This document shows positions 45,166 through 56,330 of a DNA stretch of 62,000 bases, in pieces. The DNA lies in contig CM043951.1 of assembly GCA_014529385.2 (NCBI GenBank), positions 108,600,469 through 108,662,468 on the forward strand. The letters run 5' to 3'. Position 1 is the first letter of the stretch. Every line of letters begins with the position of its first letter. The notes below the pieces were generated by a model. That model saw only the letters and a program-made list of their open reading frames with translations. It did no database searches and was not told the origin of the DNA. This stretch comes from Adiantum capillus-veneris (Eukaryota; Streptophyta; Polypodiopsida; Polypodiales; Pteridaceae). The translations under genes were made by a program, and so were the position numbers.

Positions 45166-45256
45166 GAAAGACGTAGATTCTTTAGCTTTCTCATGGCTTT
45201 TGTGTACTCTTCTTCCCATCGAAACTTCTCATTCTTTCTCAACAACCTATAAAGGG
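45166..45256 (-). pseudogene. G2 reverse transcriptase, 3' sliver between two insertions
   Basis: The minus strand reads VVEKE or, in the RT frame, YRLLRKNEKFRWEEEYTKAM, then RKLKNL, the end of a Ty3-gypsy RT. It continues across the G1 insertion: the residues just before it (WVPHYAHVADPL) are at 55225-55260. It is bounded by the G1 target duplication AAGGG on one side and by LINE-C on the other. Confidence 0.85.
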
Positions 45257-46771
45257 TGATAGCGGGAAAACGACCAGTGCAATCGGGTGGCCTCTGTACT
45301 CGTGCACACTCCACAAACCACGCCTCATGAAAACAAGCAAAGAACAAAACAAAGGGGGCACCACCCTAAATTAAGAGGTTTAGGGACCTCACACATAGTG
45401 CACATAGGCAAGTGAGACTTCTGGCATTATGATGGCATCAAAACATATCATGCAAAACACATAGAAACGAAGCTTAGGGACCTTATGTAGCATATATATA
45501 CACAAGACATCAGCTTAACAATACAACGGCATCTGATCATACATAACAAGGATATAGAGAAGCAAGCCAAGGATTGCATAATCCCTTGTCAAAAACAATC
45601 AACCCAGCAAGTAGGTATGATCCTACTAGCAACACATCAATACCTTAGAGAATGATGGCGAGGATGGTGGCCATGGAGCATGAGAGAAGACTCCTTATTT
45701 AGGTTTTAGGGCTAGTAATGTAGCATACTAGAGGGAGAGAGAGAGAGGGAGAGAGAGTAGAGCTCCATCCATAGCTCCTCGTTGTGAGCAATGTCGTCAT
45801 AGCTTCGTTGCTTGGTGAAGTGGGTGAAGTGTTGGTTTTGAGTGAGAGAAGGCCTCCTTATATAGGTTTCTGAGAGGGTTTAGGATTAGGGATAAACATG
45901 CTTAAATCCGCTGATTGGGGTTACTTTTTGCTTAGGGTGGTCAACAGATTGAGGTCAACTGATAGGTCACCATCAAGATATTCTCTAGAGTGATGTGAGA
46001 GGGGAGAGTAAATGCTGATTTTTCTGATTGTGACACATGGGGATAAGGCCTTGACCAGCATTTAAGAGCAGGTAAGGTGGTTGTTGAAACTGGAGGTTCT
46101 GCACATGTCAGGGGGGGGATCTGCGGGGGGAAGGTGGCAGCTGGGTCCTCCTGAATATCAAATCTTCAAAAAATCCTCAACCATGGCTTCTTTTGACATG
46201 TGTTCTTTGAAAAAATCAGCATGTCTCTTTTCAACTCAAAAGTCTTTATCCCTATTGACTCACCGTTACCATAAGATTTTCCCCTTTTCTCCTCCTGTAA
46301 CTGCATTGTTGATGCCCAATCACTGCTTCTAGTAACAGTGAACTGTTACCTACCAAATACTTATGGTGCAGTAAAAAATATTTACCATGGGTAAAAACAG
46401 TTACTGTAGGTAAAAAGTGATTTGTATTTACCATGTAGGTGAAAAATATTTACTGTAGGTAAAAAATATTTACTATCGGTAAAAAAGTGAAAACGGAGTA
46501 TGCTGTGGTGTGAGTCCACACGAACATCCTCGTGTAAATTTCACTAGAAATTCACACCTAGAATGGGCTATTCTATAAAATATAGGTTGTAGGCATGCAT
46601 AAGAGCTCGTTCCCACGTATCTTCTGTCCATGGCACTTTTTACTCTTTGGTGCTTGTGAAGTAGATTTTTCTTCTCTTTCGAGATCCCTTGGACTAGAGT
46701 ATCCTCATCTCCCCAACAACTGACTGTGCCTTTATTGCATCTTCAGAAGAGGTCCTAAAAACCATGCATCA
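45257..46771 (-). repeat. G1 3' LTR
   Basis: Pairs with 53686-55219 over its full length with scattered differences. Around 46374-46500 it holds a degenerate ~20-bp repeat of the type TATTTACTGTAGGTAAAAAA; the right LTR has one more unit. A short GA-rich tract lies at 45730-45758. Confidence 0.95.
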
Positions 46772-47190
46772 TATAGCCCTCCCCCTTAAGCTAGAGGTAT
46801 TTGATGCCTCTAGCTGTAGGTTGTGCTACAATAGGGTTCTCTTGAATACTTACCTACCTGGTACCAATTGAATTTGCCATGTTACTGCTTTCTTGGTTGA
46901 TGCACCCTGTTTAATCCTTTCTGATGAATAATTGTATCCATCCATGACTAACAACTGGTCTCTTAGACCCTTGAAAGCCATACCCCATCCATTGTCAATA
47001 TCCGCTTTCACTGGTAGCATTCTCTTTTTTTTTTTTCTTCTCTTTTTTTTCTTTTTTTTTTTTCTTTGTTTTTGTCTTTTCTTTAAAAAAAAAAAAAACG
47101 ACTATGTACATGATTGTTACCTTAGTTGGAGCTCGAATATGATGAGCTCTCCTCTGAACCATCCTTAGCATTGATTTCACCAGCATATGG
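46772..47190. other. G1 3' untranslated region with polypurine tract
   Basis: On the minus strand the purine tract lies directly before the LTR (46787-46772). The region also has a poly-T/poly-A stretch at 47027-47098, which makes Phe- or Lys-rich spurious frames. No gene. Confidence 0.7.
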
Positions 47191-48336
47191 CTATGAAAGA
47201 CGACATTGGTAGGCCTTCAATCGCCAACCATTTACCGGGGTCTGATGTACCTTACCATCTAGGTCACCTAGTTGGTAACTACCATTTGAGAACCTCTGTA
47301 TCACTACAAAAGGGCCTTCCCACTTAAGCAAGAACTTACCATCCTTCCTGCGATCAAAGCGATTGTCGTATCTGAGCACTAAAGAACCTTCCTTGATACC
47401 TTTCTTGACAAGGTTGCGATTGAACTTCTTTCGTTTCTTCTCTGCCTGGGCTGCATAGTACTTCACTGCTGACTCTCGATCTAGCCCTAACCTCTCCAAA
47501 TCGATGATTCTTCCTTCCACCTGCTTCTCTTGACTATCCTTTTGATGTGCTTTTAGAACTCGGAGGCTCGCTAGCTCCACTTCTATAGGTAATAGTGCCT
47601 CTTGCCCGTAAACCAAGTGAAAAGGTGTATACCCCAAGGATGTTTTAAAGGACGTTCTGTAGGCCCAAAGTGCTGCATCTAGGTGTTTGTCCCATGCCTT
47701 AGGATGTAAATGCACTTGCTTAGTGATGATTTTACATATAAGACCATTTACCTTTTCCACAAGACCATTGCACTGAGGGTAGTATGGTGTAGAGTGCCTG
47801 CGCTTGATTTTTAACTTGCTCATCAATTGCCCGACTAAATCAGCTCGAAATCCCGGTCCCCTATCCGAGAGAATCTCCAAAGGTGTGCCAAAACGGCAAC
47901 AAAGGCATTCAAAAATGAAATCACTCACGTCCTTGGCTATGATGCGCTTTGTGGGACGAGCTTCTGCCCATCTGGTCATGTACTCCACCCCCATAATGAT
48001 GTATTCCTTCCCTGATTGAGTGCAAGGTAGTGGCCCTATTGCATCTATCCCCCATTTTTCAAATGGCCCACAGGTTTTTATTGGATGCTGATTTTCATGG
48101 GTAAGACGCCTTGGTCCAGCTTTCTGGCAAACCTCACACGTGCGGCACCAATGTTGTACATCTCGATGGAGGCTTGTCCACGTGAACCCTGCTTGTAAAA
48201 TCTTTCTGCTAGTAATCTCTTGTGCAAAGTGGCCACCACACACACCTTCATGACAACTAAACAAAATATCCTTTATCTCTTGGGATGCAGGAACTCTCCT
48301 TAAGACAATCTTTCCCTCTACAATAGAAGTCCTCAT
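47191..48336 (-). pseudogene. G1 integrase
   Basis: A 381-codon open frame. The N-terminal HHCC zinc finger has its H residues in HEGVCGGHF and its C residues in CRTCEVC. The catalytic core shows WGIDAIGPLP (D), LSDRGPGF (D) and NGLVEKVNG (E). The C-terminal domain includes GPFVVIQRFSNGSYQL. All expected catalytic residues are present. It inserts element cDNA. It is normally part of one Pol polyprotein, but here it is in a different frame from RT-RNase H; the two frames overlap at 48257-48336, so a single-base indel near 48300 separates them. It is a pseudogene by that break; the domain itself is intact. Confidence 0.88.
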
Positions 48337-50098
48337 TCACTAAGCTATAGCTGGTAGTCTTTTTTGCCAACCACCTACGTTCACTTTTACTCATACCAGA
48401 GGGTGCTTCACAATGCTCAAGAAAGTAAAGTAAATCATGCAGCTCCTCCTTTCCCTGGTATAAAGGACTTTTCACAAGGATAGCACCTACTATGAGAGTT
48501 TGTAGTTCTTCACCTGATAAGGCATCTGCTTCTTGATTTTGATCTCTAGGTACAAAGTGCACTCGAAATTCTTTAAAACCCTTCAACAAGGCCTTTGCTT
48601 CCCTCATCTTAACGGACAATTTGTCATTTTTACAGGCCCATACACCAACCATTTGCTTAACAATCAACATGGAGTCACCAAAAACATTTAGCTTTGTGAT
48701 GCCCTGAGAAAGACAACATTGCAACCCTAAAACAAGGGCATGGTACTCAACCTCATTGTTAGAATGAACCTCTTTGAGATGAAACTCTTTTGCAAAGATC
48801 TTCTCCTTCTCTGGACCTAATATTACTATGCCTGCTAATGCCTTGTCTTTGGTCCTCTTGTAAGCCCCATCAAAATACAGACTGTGTGCTCCCAGTAGAA
48901 CTTCACGCTCCGGGATAGGTGGTACCTTACTAGGTGCCTCTTTCTTGGCCTTCTCATAACACCTTTGTGTGAGGAAATCTGCCAAACAAGCACGGGTGGA
49001 ATCCTCTACTTGTAGTGTGTAGTCAAACTCTTGAAGCTTCACCACCCACTTTGCTATTCTTTGAGACAATTCCATGTGTTGTAGGGCATAAGGAAAAACC
49101 TCCTCAGTTGTGATCACCACAAATTGTCTCGGAAGTAAGTAAGCCCGAAACTTCTCCACTACAAACTTAAGAGCTAGCACCAATTGCTCAGTTGCGCTGA
49201 AACCCTTTTCAGCAGCTGTCATCACTCTACTAGAGAAGTAGACTGGTCTCATGAGAGATGTCTTTGGGTCTTTTTGCATCAAGACAGCTCCTAGAGTTTC
49301 TGGACCTACACTAGGATTTACATAGAATAATTCACCCCATGTGGGTTGTAGGACGACAGGCAATGAGCTCAAAATGGTTTTAACTTCTTGAAAGCACCTT
49401 TCACCCTCCTCACACCATGTCAATGTAGTGTGTTTAGTGAGCTGCTGCAAAGGATAGATTTCCTGAGAAAGGAGATGTATGAATCGTCCCATGTAGCGAA
49501 CCTTTTGAATGAAGGAGACTAGTTGCTTCACGTTTGAAGGAGTAGGTAAAGCTAACAATGTCTTTACCTTTTCAGGGTCAGCCTCAATACCATCTTGAGA
49601 CACAACATGGCCTAGTAGAGTGACCTTGCTCTCACCTATGTGGCACTTGTCTTTATTCAATTGCCCACCCAATTGGGCCAGACGGGTGAAACCTTCATCA
49701 ACCTTGGACAGATGTACTTCCCTAGAGCTGTAAATGCAAAAATCATCAATGAAGACTCGTATGGACTTACCAAAGTAAGGTTGAAACACCAAGTTCATAA
49801 ACCTCTGGAAAGTAGCTGGGGCATTAGTTAAACCAAAAGGCATAACTCTATAAGCAAAACACCCCCAAGGTGTTATGAAGGTAGTCTTTCTTTGGTCTTC
49901 ATCTGCAATTCTGATTTGGAAGTAGCCTGAGTACCCATCACACACTGTGTACCTTTCATGACCAGCCACTTCATTTAGTATTTCATCTTGAAAAGGCAAA
50001 GGAAAATGGTCCCTTTTTGTGGCTACGTTTAGAGGCTTGTAATCCACACATACCCTCCACTTCCCATTTTTCTTTGGTGCTACCACAACTGGAGACAC
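48257..50098 (-). pseudogene. G1 reverse transcriptase and two RNase H domains
   Basis: A 613-codon open frame. RT motifs: SPVVVAPKKNGKWRVCVDY, LPFQDEIL, MPFGLTNAPATFQRFM and the catalytic FIDD (YVDD type). RNase H 1 covers the stretch around VYFSSRVMTAAEKGF and ATEQLVLAL. A second, archaeal-type RNase H follows: LYFDGAYKRTK (D), SNNEVEYHAL (E), FGDSMLIVKQM (D) and QNQEADALS (D). The frame begins just after a TGA (50100-50102) that replaces a Trp codon upstream of SPVVV. The RT N-terminal extension with KEGAKPVVQRLRRL is further upstream, at 50230-50150, with one more stop. The dual RNase H places it in the Tat group. Confidence 0.9.
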
Positions 50099-50227
50099 TC
50101 ACTCAGAATCTTCCACTGGGTAGATAAATCCTGCCTTGAGTAATCTTTTTACTTCTTTTAAGAGTGCATCTTGTTGCACTAGCCCTAATCTCCTTAGCCT
50201 TTGCACCACTGGTTTGGCACCTTCCTT

Positions 50228-51553
50228 TCATTGGATATGGTGTTGGGTTACTGTCACTCCTGTAATGTGCTCGTAATCAGTTATAAAGAGGCCAGCATGC
50301 TTCTTTAGTACCTGCAAATAGGGTTCTCTCTCTTCTTCTAGTAGGTCCTTAGCTAGCATCTCCTCTAAGCCTGTGGCTTCTTCCTTGTTTAGAGAGTCTT
50401 GACCACCTTCTCCTTCTGGGTTTCGCAGTATTATACCCATGACTTCCAAAGAGCTAGCATCCTCCTCAGATGACTCATCCTCAGATGAAGAGCAGTTGAT
50501 TGTGCTCCATTCATCCATAGAAGTCTCCATCTCTAGGTCTTGTTGTCTACCCTACTTCATGTCATACACAATTTTTTGTTGCTTGCCACCTACCTTATGA
50601 TTTGGTCGCAACTCAAGGGAACCTATCTCCCAATCTTGCCTAGCTTTCATAGCCATAAGCCAAGGTCTTCCAAGGATTAGCGGATATCCCTCCCCCTTAG
50701 TTGGGATCACATAAGCATCAATTGAGATTGCCACACAAAAAGCTGAAACCTTCACTCCATTAACCTTTTCCACACAAGCCACCCTTACATTATTTTCCAT
50801 CTTAGCTTGTAAGGAAGTTTGCTCGTTTACTTCCAAACCCAACCTGTGCATTAATTTCTCTGTCATAACACAAATCTCGGCTCCACCATCTACGTACACA
50901 TTGGAGACTTGCTGACTCTTAATCTCTACATCAATGACTGGCACGATATCCTTCATGCCTCTTGCACTAATAGACCCAACTGACTTTTCCTTAGCCCTCC
51001 TGGTGCTGACCATCTTAGACCAGGTTCTACGAATCTTTGGAGAAAGGTGGAGGAGTTGCTGCCATGAAATCTTTGGTCCTTGCTTACTCACATCTGCTAC
51101 CAGGTCGTAAGGTATGGATCCTACCCCAAGTGGAAAGTCTTCTACTCCTATGTGCCTCCTTGACCTACTCTTCCTTTTCTTGTCTCCTATCACTTGGGAG
51201 GAACCCTCATTCCCTTTATCCGGCTCCGAAGCTTCCATTTCATCAGTTCTTTGTCTCCTAACTCTCTTTATTGGCATGGCAACAGCTTCCTCCATTTTTT
51301 CTTTCCCTTTATCCTTACCATTGTCAAGACTTATGACAGAGACAACCCTGTCCTCCCCTCCCGATGGTAGTGGAGGGATCTCTGCTGGTGCTTGTGGCGG
51401 TGGAGGAGGGGGTCTCAATATTTGGATTGGTGGAGCCACGTGTGCATTTTGTCCATTTAGTGGCCTAGCTCGAGGAGGAGTGACTTGCTGGCGAGGAGGC
51501 CGTCTTTGATTACCATTTCCTTGATAGCGTCGTGGATGGGGGCAATAATACAT
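50228..51553 (-). pseudogene. G1 gag C-terminus, protease and linker
   Basis: The open frame 51553-50552 starts within the gag zinc-knuckle region and runs through a Pro/Arg-rich segment. It reaches the aspartic protease: VYVDGGAEICVMTEKLMHRLG near 50905-50850 (D-G-G-A in place of D-S/T-G-A) and YPLILGRPWLMAMKA near 50690-50640. A stop at 50552 and a short second frame (50530-50228) with an acidic segment lead toward RT. The protease would cleave the Gag-Pol polyprotein. Confidence 0.85.
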
Positions 51554-52333
51554 GCCGTGACCTACCTCTCCACAGTTGTAGCAAATGTACTCATGTGCTT
51601 GCCTTTGTCCTTCTTGTCTATTTCGTTCATTTCCTGGCTAGGGAGCCCTTACACCTTGAACCAGATTGATGGACAGGCTCTCTAGTTGATTGGTGATTTG
51701 TTGAAGTAATTCTTGTTGAGAGGACTCTTGGTCTGTTGCTCCTGTCCCTGCTACTACCCTTGCCGTAGGTTGAGCTAGCGGTGGAGGCTCCATTCCCCCT
51801 TGTAGTTGATCTTGGAATTTTAACTTCCTATCCTTCTCCCTTGCATAAGTCATAGCTTTATCAAAGGTATCTGGGAATTTACCTTTTACCTTTTCTCGAA
51901 GGATGGGGTAAAGCCTTGCCAGGAAACAGTCCTTCTTTAAGCATTCTGGCGCCCTTTCTCCTTCACCTAGTGATGCACACCATTTCTCCCACAGGTTGGA
52001 AAACTTTCCTTCATAGCTTCTATAGTCATTGGGTGATGTTTGGCGTAGCTCTAAGAGCTATCTCCATATCTCCTCTGGAGGCTCATGGCGGCGAAATTCT
52101 TCAATGAAGGCCATCTTTAAGGACTCCCAGTCTCTTCTTTCTTCAGGTGCCAAAGTTTGATACCATAATTTTGCACCTTCCCTCAAGACCAAAGGAAAGG
52201 CCCTTAACTTAGTAGCTTTGTCATCCCTTCCCGATACCAGAAAGGCCATTTCCAAATTATCCAAAAAGTCTGGAGCAACCTCCCCAGGCTTACCATAAAA
52301 ATTAGGGAAGGCCATAAGTGAGAGAGTAAACAA
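51554..52333 (-). pseudogene. G1 gag core and zinc knuckle
   Basis: From 52333 the minus strand gives a Retrotrans_gag domain: FLDNLEMAFLVSGRDDKAT, FPLVLREGAKLWYQTL and FIEEFRRHEPPEEIW. It continues past a stop near 52058 with NDYRSYEGKFSNLWEKWCAS. The C-x2-C-x4-H-x4-C knuckle CYNCGEVGHGMYYC lies near 51580-51540, after a stop at 51638. Gag forms the particle and binds RNA. It has two or three nonsense changes but no gross rearrangement. Confidence 0.85.
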
Positions 52334-52782
52334 TTACACAAACAGCTCCAATTTATTTTAAAATAGAGTATGGTAATTACAATTTGGAGCTTTAGCACAA
52401 CTTAGCTCAAAATAGGATCGACACATCAAAGGAATGGTAATAGTCTAGTAAGGGTAGAATGACAGGATGAGGAGAGCGCAAGATTTCCCCAAGTCTCTCG
52501 GCTCCAAACAACAGGGCTATTCTTTGCTGATAAAAGATTTTTCTATCCATACAAATATTCACACGGATATGACGCACAAAATGGAAAGGAAACATGCGGG
52601 GATCATCATTCTCATTATTGGCATCCATACTTACACACAAGAGCCTAGCTTAGTTGCACCACCTTGGGACCAATGAGCCTGATCAGCCACAGAAGGTCAG
52701 CACCTCGGATCACTTCGACTCTTCCTGATGCATTTGTGAAGACGTAAGGCGTGATGGCAACACTTTGTACAATGCTCAGCCT
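52334..52782. other. G1 5' internal region without assigned frame
   Basis: It lies between the gag start and the upstream ORF region. It contains the word AATGGTAAT and AT-rich stretches but no convincing protein. It could be the spacer or intron-like segment described for some Tat/Ogre elements, but no splice sites were established. Confidence 0.45.
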
Positions 52783-53613
52783 TTACGCAAGCAACAATTG
52801 GATGCTATTACCATAATTAGCATGACGAATGAAAGTGACACCATTAATGTGCAGCACATCATCAACTAAGATAGTTTCCTTAGATTGAGATAACTTCTTG
52901 AAAATTAGCAGCAAAGGTAGGGCAGGGAGGCTTTTCACCCGGTCTCCAAAGCACTTTGGACAATATCCAAAGTGATCTTCACGCGGACAGGAGGTTGGCT
53001 TGGGATTGGTGGTGTCTGGATTCACAAAGTGCACTGGGAGCACTCGCAGACGGGCGACAATCTTGTAGGCAAGCCTTCGCCTCTTTGCTTCAGGAGGATT
53101 TAGGGGTGAGAGTCGTGGTTGCAAGTTGGAGGTTGAAGTTGGTTTCTCACTAGCCTTTTTCTTGCCTGTAGTGGTCATGTAATTCCTTATTAATGAGATT
53201 AAGCCAAATGTTACCTTACGCTTGAGCACGCGCTGCGGCCTTGGGCCACTTAGGTGTAGAGGTGATCTTCCTCCTCTTAGTCGGCTCCTCAAGAAAGAGA
53301 GGTCTGGTGATGCTTTCTCTTCCCTTAATGTGTGTCACAGTACCTTCGTGTATGTTGATGTAGAATATTTCAAGCTCGTGTGCGTTGGAGGTTTCTGGAG
53401 CACTTATAGGTTGAGAGGAGAGGTATATCAAGCTCTTCTTCTTACTCTCCTTCGTTGGCGACGATCACGAACAAGGCATGTAGAAGAACTTACTTCTTGA
53501 ATTTCAATGACACTGCAACCTGGTAACAAGACCTCGATGAAAGCTTTTAAGGCCTCTAAAGACTCCTCCTCTTCTGTTCTCCAATTTGCAAACTCCTCAC
53601 GCCATTCGTCCAT
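52783..53613 (-). pseudogene. G1 extra ORF upstream of gag
   Basis: The minus-strand frame starting MDEWREEFANWRTEEEESLE at 53613 runs as an acidic, helical-looking segment (to LLPGCSVIEIQ). Other-frame blocks follow: a Lys/Arg-rich stretch and HFGYCPKCFGDRVKSLPALP (with a C-x2-C pair), ending LHINGVTFIRHANYGNS near 52800. I do not recognise this protein. An additional ORF between the 5' LTR and gag is known in Tat/Ogre elements, and the position fits. Frame changes suggest decay. It could alternatively be a captured sequence. Confidence 0.5.
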
Positions 53614-53661
53614 GTTGTAGATTGCACATCTTCATTGCTTGTGGACTGAAGGTCTGTGTAG

Positions 53662-53685
53662 CCCTCCTCAGTGGGGGCACCAAAA
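53662..53685 (-). promoter_or_regulatory. G1 primer-binding site
   Basis: The minus strand after the LTR end reads TTT then TGGTGCCCCCACTGAGGA. The TGGTGCC start matches the 3' CCA-end logic of a tRNA primer; the tRNA species is not determined. It fixes the right LTR as the 5' LTR. Confidence 0.65.
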
Positions 53686-55219
53686 TGATAGCGGGAAAAA
53701 GAGCAGTGCAATCGGGTGGCCTCTGTACTCGTGCACACTCCACAAACCACGCCTCATGCAAACAAGCAAAGAACAAAACAAAGGGGGCACCACCCTAAAT
53801 TAAGAGGTTTAGGGACCTCACACATAGTGCACATAGGCAAGTGAGACTTCTGGCATTATGATGGCATCAAAACATATCATGCAAAACACATAGAAACGAA
53901 GCTTAGGGACCTTATGTAGCATATATATACACAAGACATCAGCTTAACAATACAACAGCATCTGATCATACATAACAAGGATATAGAGAAGCAAGCCAAG
54001 GATGGCGTAATCCCTTGTCAAAAACAATCAACCCAGCAAGTAGGTATGATCCTACTAGCAACACATCAATACCTTAGAGAATGATGGCGAGGATGGTGGC
54101 CATGGAGCATGAGAGAAGACTCCTTATTTAGGTTTTAGGGCTAGTAATGTAGCATACTAGAGGGAGAGAGAGAGAGGGGGAGAGATTAGAGCTCCATCCA
54201 TAGTTCCTCGTTGTGAGCAATGTCGTCATAGCTTCGTTGCTTGGTGAAGTGGGTGAAGTGTTGGTTTTGAGTGAGAGAAGGCCTCCTTATATAGGTTTCT
54301 GAGAGGGTTTAGGATTAGGGATAAACATGCTTAAATCCGCTTATTGGGGTTACTTTTTGCTTAGGGTGGTCAATAGATTGAGGTCACCTGATATGTCACC
54401 ATCAAGATATTCTCTAGAGTGATGTGAGAGGGGAGAGTAAATGCTGATTTTTCTGATTGTGACACATAGGGATAAGGCCTTGACCAGCATTTAAGAGCAG
54501 GTAAGGTGGTTGCTGAAATTGGAGGTTCTGCACATGTCAGGGGGGGGACCTGCGGGGGGAAGGTGGCAGCTGGGTCCTCCTGAATATCAAATCTTCAAAA
54601 AATCCTCAACCATGGCTTCTTTTGACATGTGTTCTTTGAAAAAATCAGCATGTCTCTTTTCAACTCAAAAGTCTTTATCCCTGTTGACTCACCTTTACCA
54701 TAAGATTTTCCCCTTTTCTCCTCCTGTAACTGCATTGTTGATGCCCAATCACTGCTTCTAGTAACAGTGAACTGTTACCTACCAAATACTTATGGTGAAG
54801 TAAAAAATATTTACCATGGGTAAAAAAAGTTACTGTAGGTAAAAAGTGATTTGTATTTACCATGTAGGTGAAAAATATTTACTGTAGGTAAAAAATATTT
54901 ACTGTGGTAAAAAATATTTACTGTCGGTAAAAAAGTGAAAACGGACTATGCTGTGCTGTGAGTCCACATGAACATCCTCGTGTAAATTTCACTAGAAATT
55001 CACACCTAGAATGGGCTATTCTGTAAGATATAGGTTGTAGGCATGCATAAGAGCTCGTTCCCACGTATCTTCTATCCATGGCACTTTTTACTCTTTGGTG
55101 CTTGTGAAGTAGATTTTTCTTCTCTTTCGAGATCCCTTGGACTAGAGTATCCTCATCTCCCCAACAACTGACTGTGCCTTTATTGCATCTTCAGAAGGGG
55201 TCCTAAAAACCATGCATCA
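53686..55219 (-). repeat. G1 5' LTR
   Basis: Pairs with 45257-46771. The ~19-bp length difference is largely one extra unit of the degenerate TTTACTG-type repeat near 54900. The promoter should lie in this LTR; no single TATA box stands out, though ATATATATAC occurs near 53932 on the plus strand. Confidence 0.95.
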
Positions 55220-55224
55220 AAGGG

Positions 55225-56327
55225 GATCTGCTACATGTGCATAATGTGGTACCCAAATAAGATAGAAGACGCAAGCACCAAGAAATCTTCGAACTTCAAT
55301 TATAGTTGTACATGTTTTTGATTGCATCCATCTTTTTTGGACAAGGCGTTCTATCATAAGGACCACACATATGCCCCACAATCAACACTTCATTAACACC
55401 AAATACAGATTTTTGCCCTGACAGGGTAAGATTAACTTCTTCCAGCTTTGACAAAATCTTCTCACAATCTTCGATATGGTCTGCAACAAACTTATGACAC
55501 CCCCTTGAATCCATAACTTCATCTTTATCTTTGTCTTCACATCCTTTGATGGGCACATCATCATGAAATGGCATTGTTATTTGAGGTATGAAGTCACGTA
55601 GAACCTTGTTCATCCCATTCATCATATGTGCAACTGAATTTGTTGCTCCTTGAGGTAAGGTACACATCCTTACCAGTTCCAAAGGTGTTTTCATAGTTGT
55701 CAGATCTCTACTCCCAATATCTAGCTGAAATTGATCGTACCGTGAATAGAGATCTCTCATTGAGTAAATTGACCTTCCTGCAAACGCCTCTATAAATTCA
55801 TCCACTATAGGTCTTGTACCCACATTCCTGATGGTAACCTTTTTTACAGGTTGCATATCTTGTATGAACCGCAAAGGTCCATTCTTCTTAGGCACAGTGA
55901 ACCACCTGTTTAAATATGGCGCACAAGAAGGCTCCAAGATACCCATGCTAATCTTTTCATTGAGTAGTTCTATTAACTTTGGCAAATGTGCGTTTGGAAC
56001 CGGAATTGGGCGTAGATTCCAAGGTACATGAGGGATAGTGAAGATCACCATAGGTGCAACAACATTAGGATCAACGCACCGTATCTCATGTGGATGGAAA
56101 GAAAAAGCCTTACCATGTCTTGAAAGCATTTCTTTAAAACTCTTCTTCTCTTCTTCTGTTAAAAACTCTTCACAGCCAACTTTTATCTCTTTTAGGGATT
56201 CCATTGTGAACTTGTGTCCAGTTCTTTTTGGATCCCTGAGACTCGGCTGCAAAGAAGCTTGCTCTAGCTTTTTCCTGCAATCTGAGGGTAAAGGTAAGGC
56301 CACTAGTCTCACTTTCTTTGCCACCAT
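55225..56327 (-). pseudogene. G2 reverse transcriptase, main part
   Basis: A 343-codon open frame (56327-55296) and a short continuation to the G1 insertion. RT motifs: WFTVPKKNGPLRFIQDMQPV, SIYSMRDLYSRYDQFQLDI (motif A), TLPQGATNSVAHMMNGM (motif B, where most plant gypsy elements have MPFGLTNAP) and MPFHDDVPIKG (catalytic F-x-D-D). IKNM and, near 55260, WVPHYAHVADPL follow, continuing at 45256. The LPQGATNS and DDVPIKG signatures are unlike ordinary plant chromoviruses or Tat elements and resemble retroelements I associate with fungi. The RT is interrupted by G1. Confidence 0.85.
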
Positions 56328-56330
56328 TTT

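Larger units (their letters stand above)
45257..55219 (-). mobile_element. G1: full-length Ty3-gypsy element, dual RNase H (Tat-like), TSD AAGGG
   Basis: LTRs at 45257-46771 (1515 bp) and 53686-55219 (1534 bp) both run TGATAGCGG...ATGCATCA. They are flanked by AAGGG at 45252-45256 and 55220-55224. The PBS is next to the right LTR, and the polypurine tract (AAGGGGGAGGGCTATA on the minus strand) is next to the left LTR. The internal order on the minus strand is an extra 5' ORF region, gag, protease, RT, RNase H, a second archaeal-type RNase H, integrase. A second RNase H between the first RNase H and integrase is the mark of the Tat lineage. Only a few point mutations and one or two frameshifts disable it, so it is among the youngest elements here. 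Confidence 0.93.

Noticed and set aside
46995-47186. Lys-rich ORF at the poly-A/poly-T tract
   Set aside because: It is a translation of homopolymer runs in the G1 3' untranslated region.
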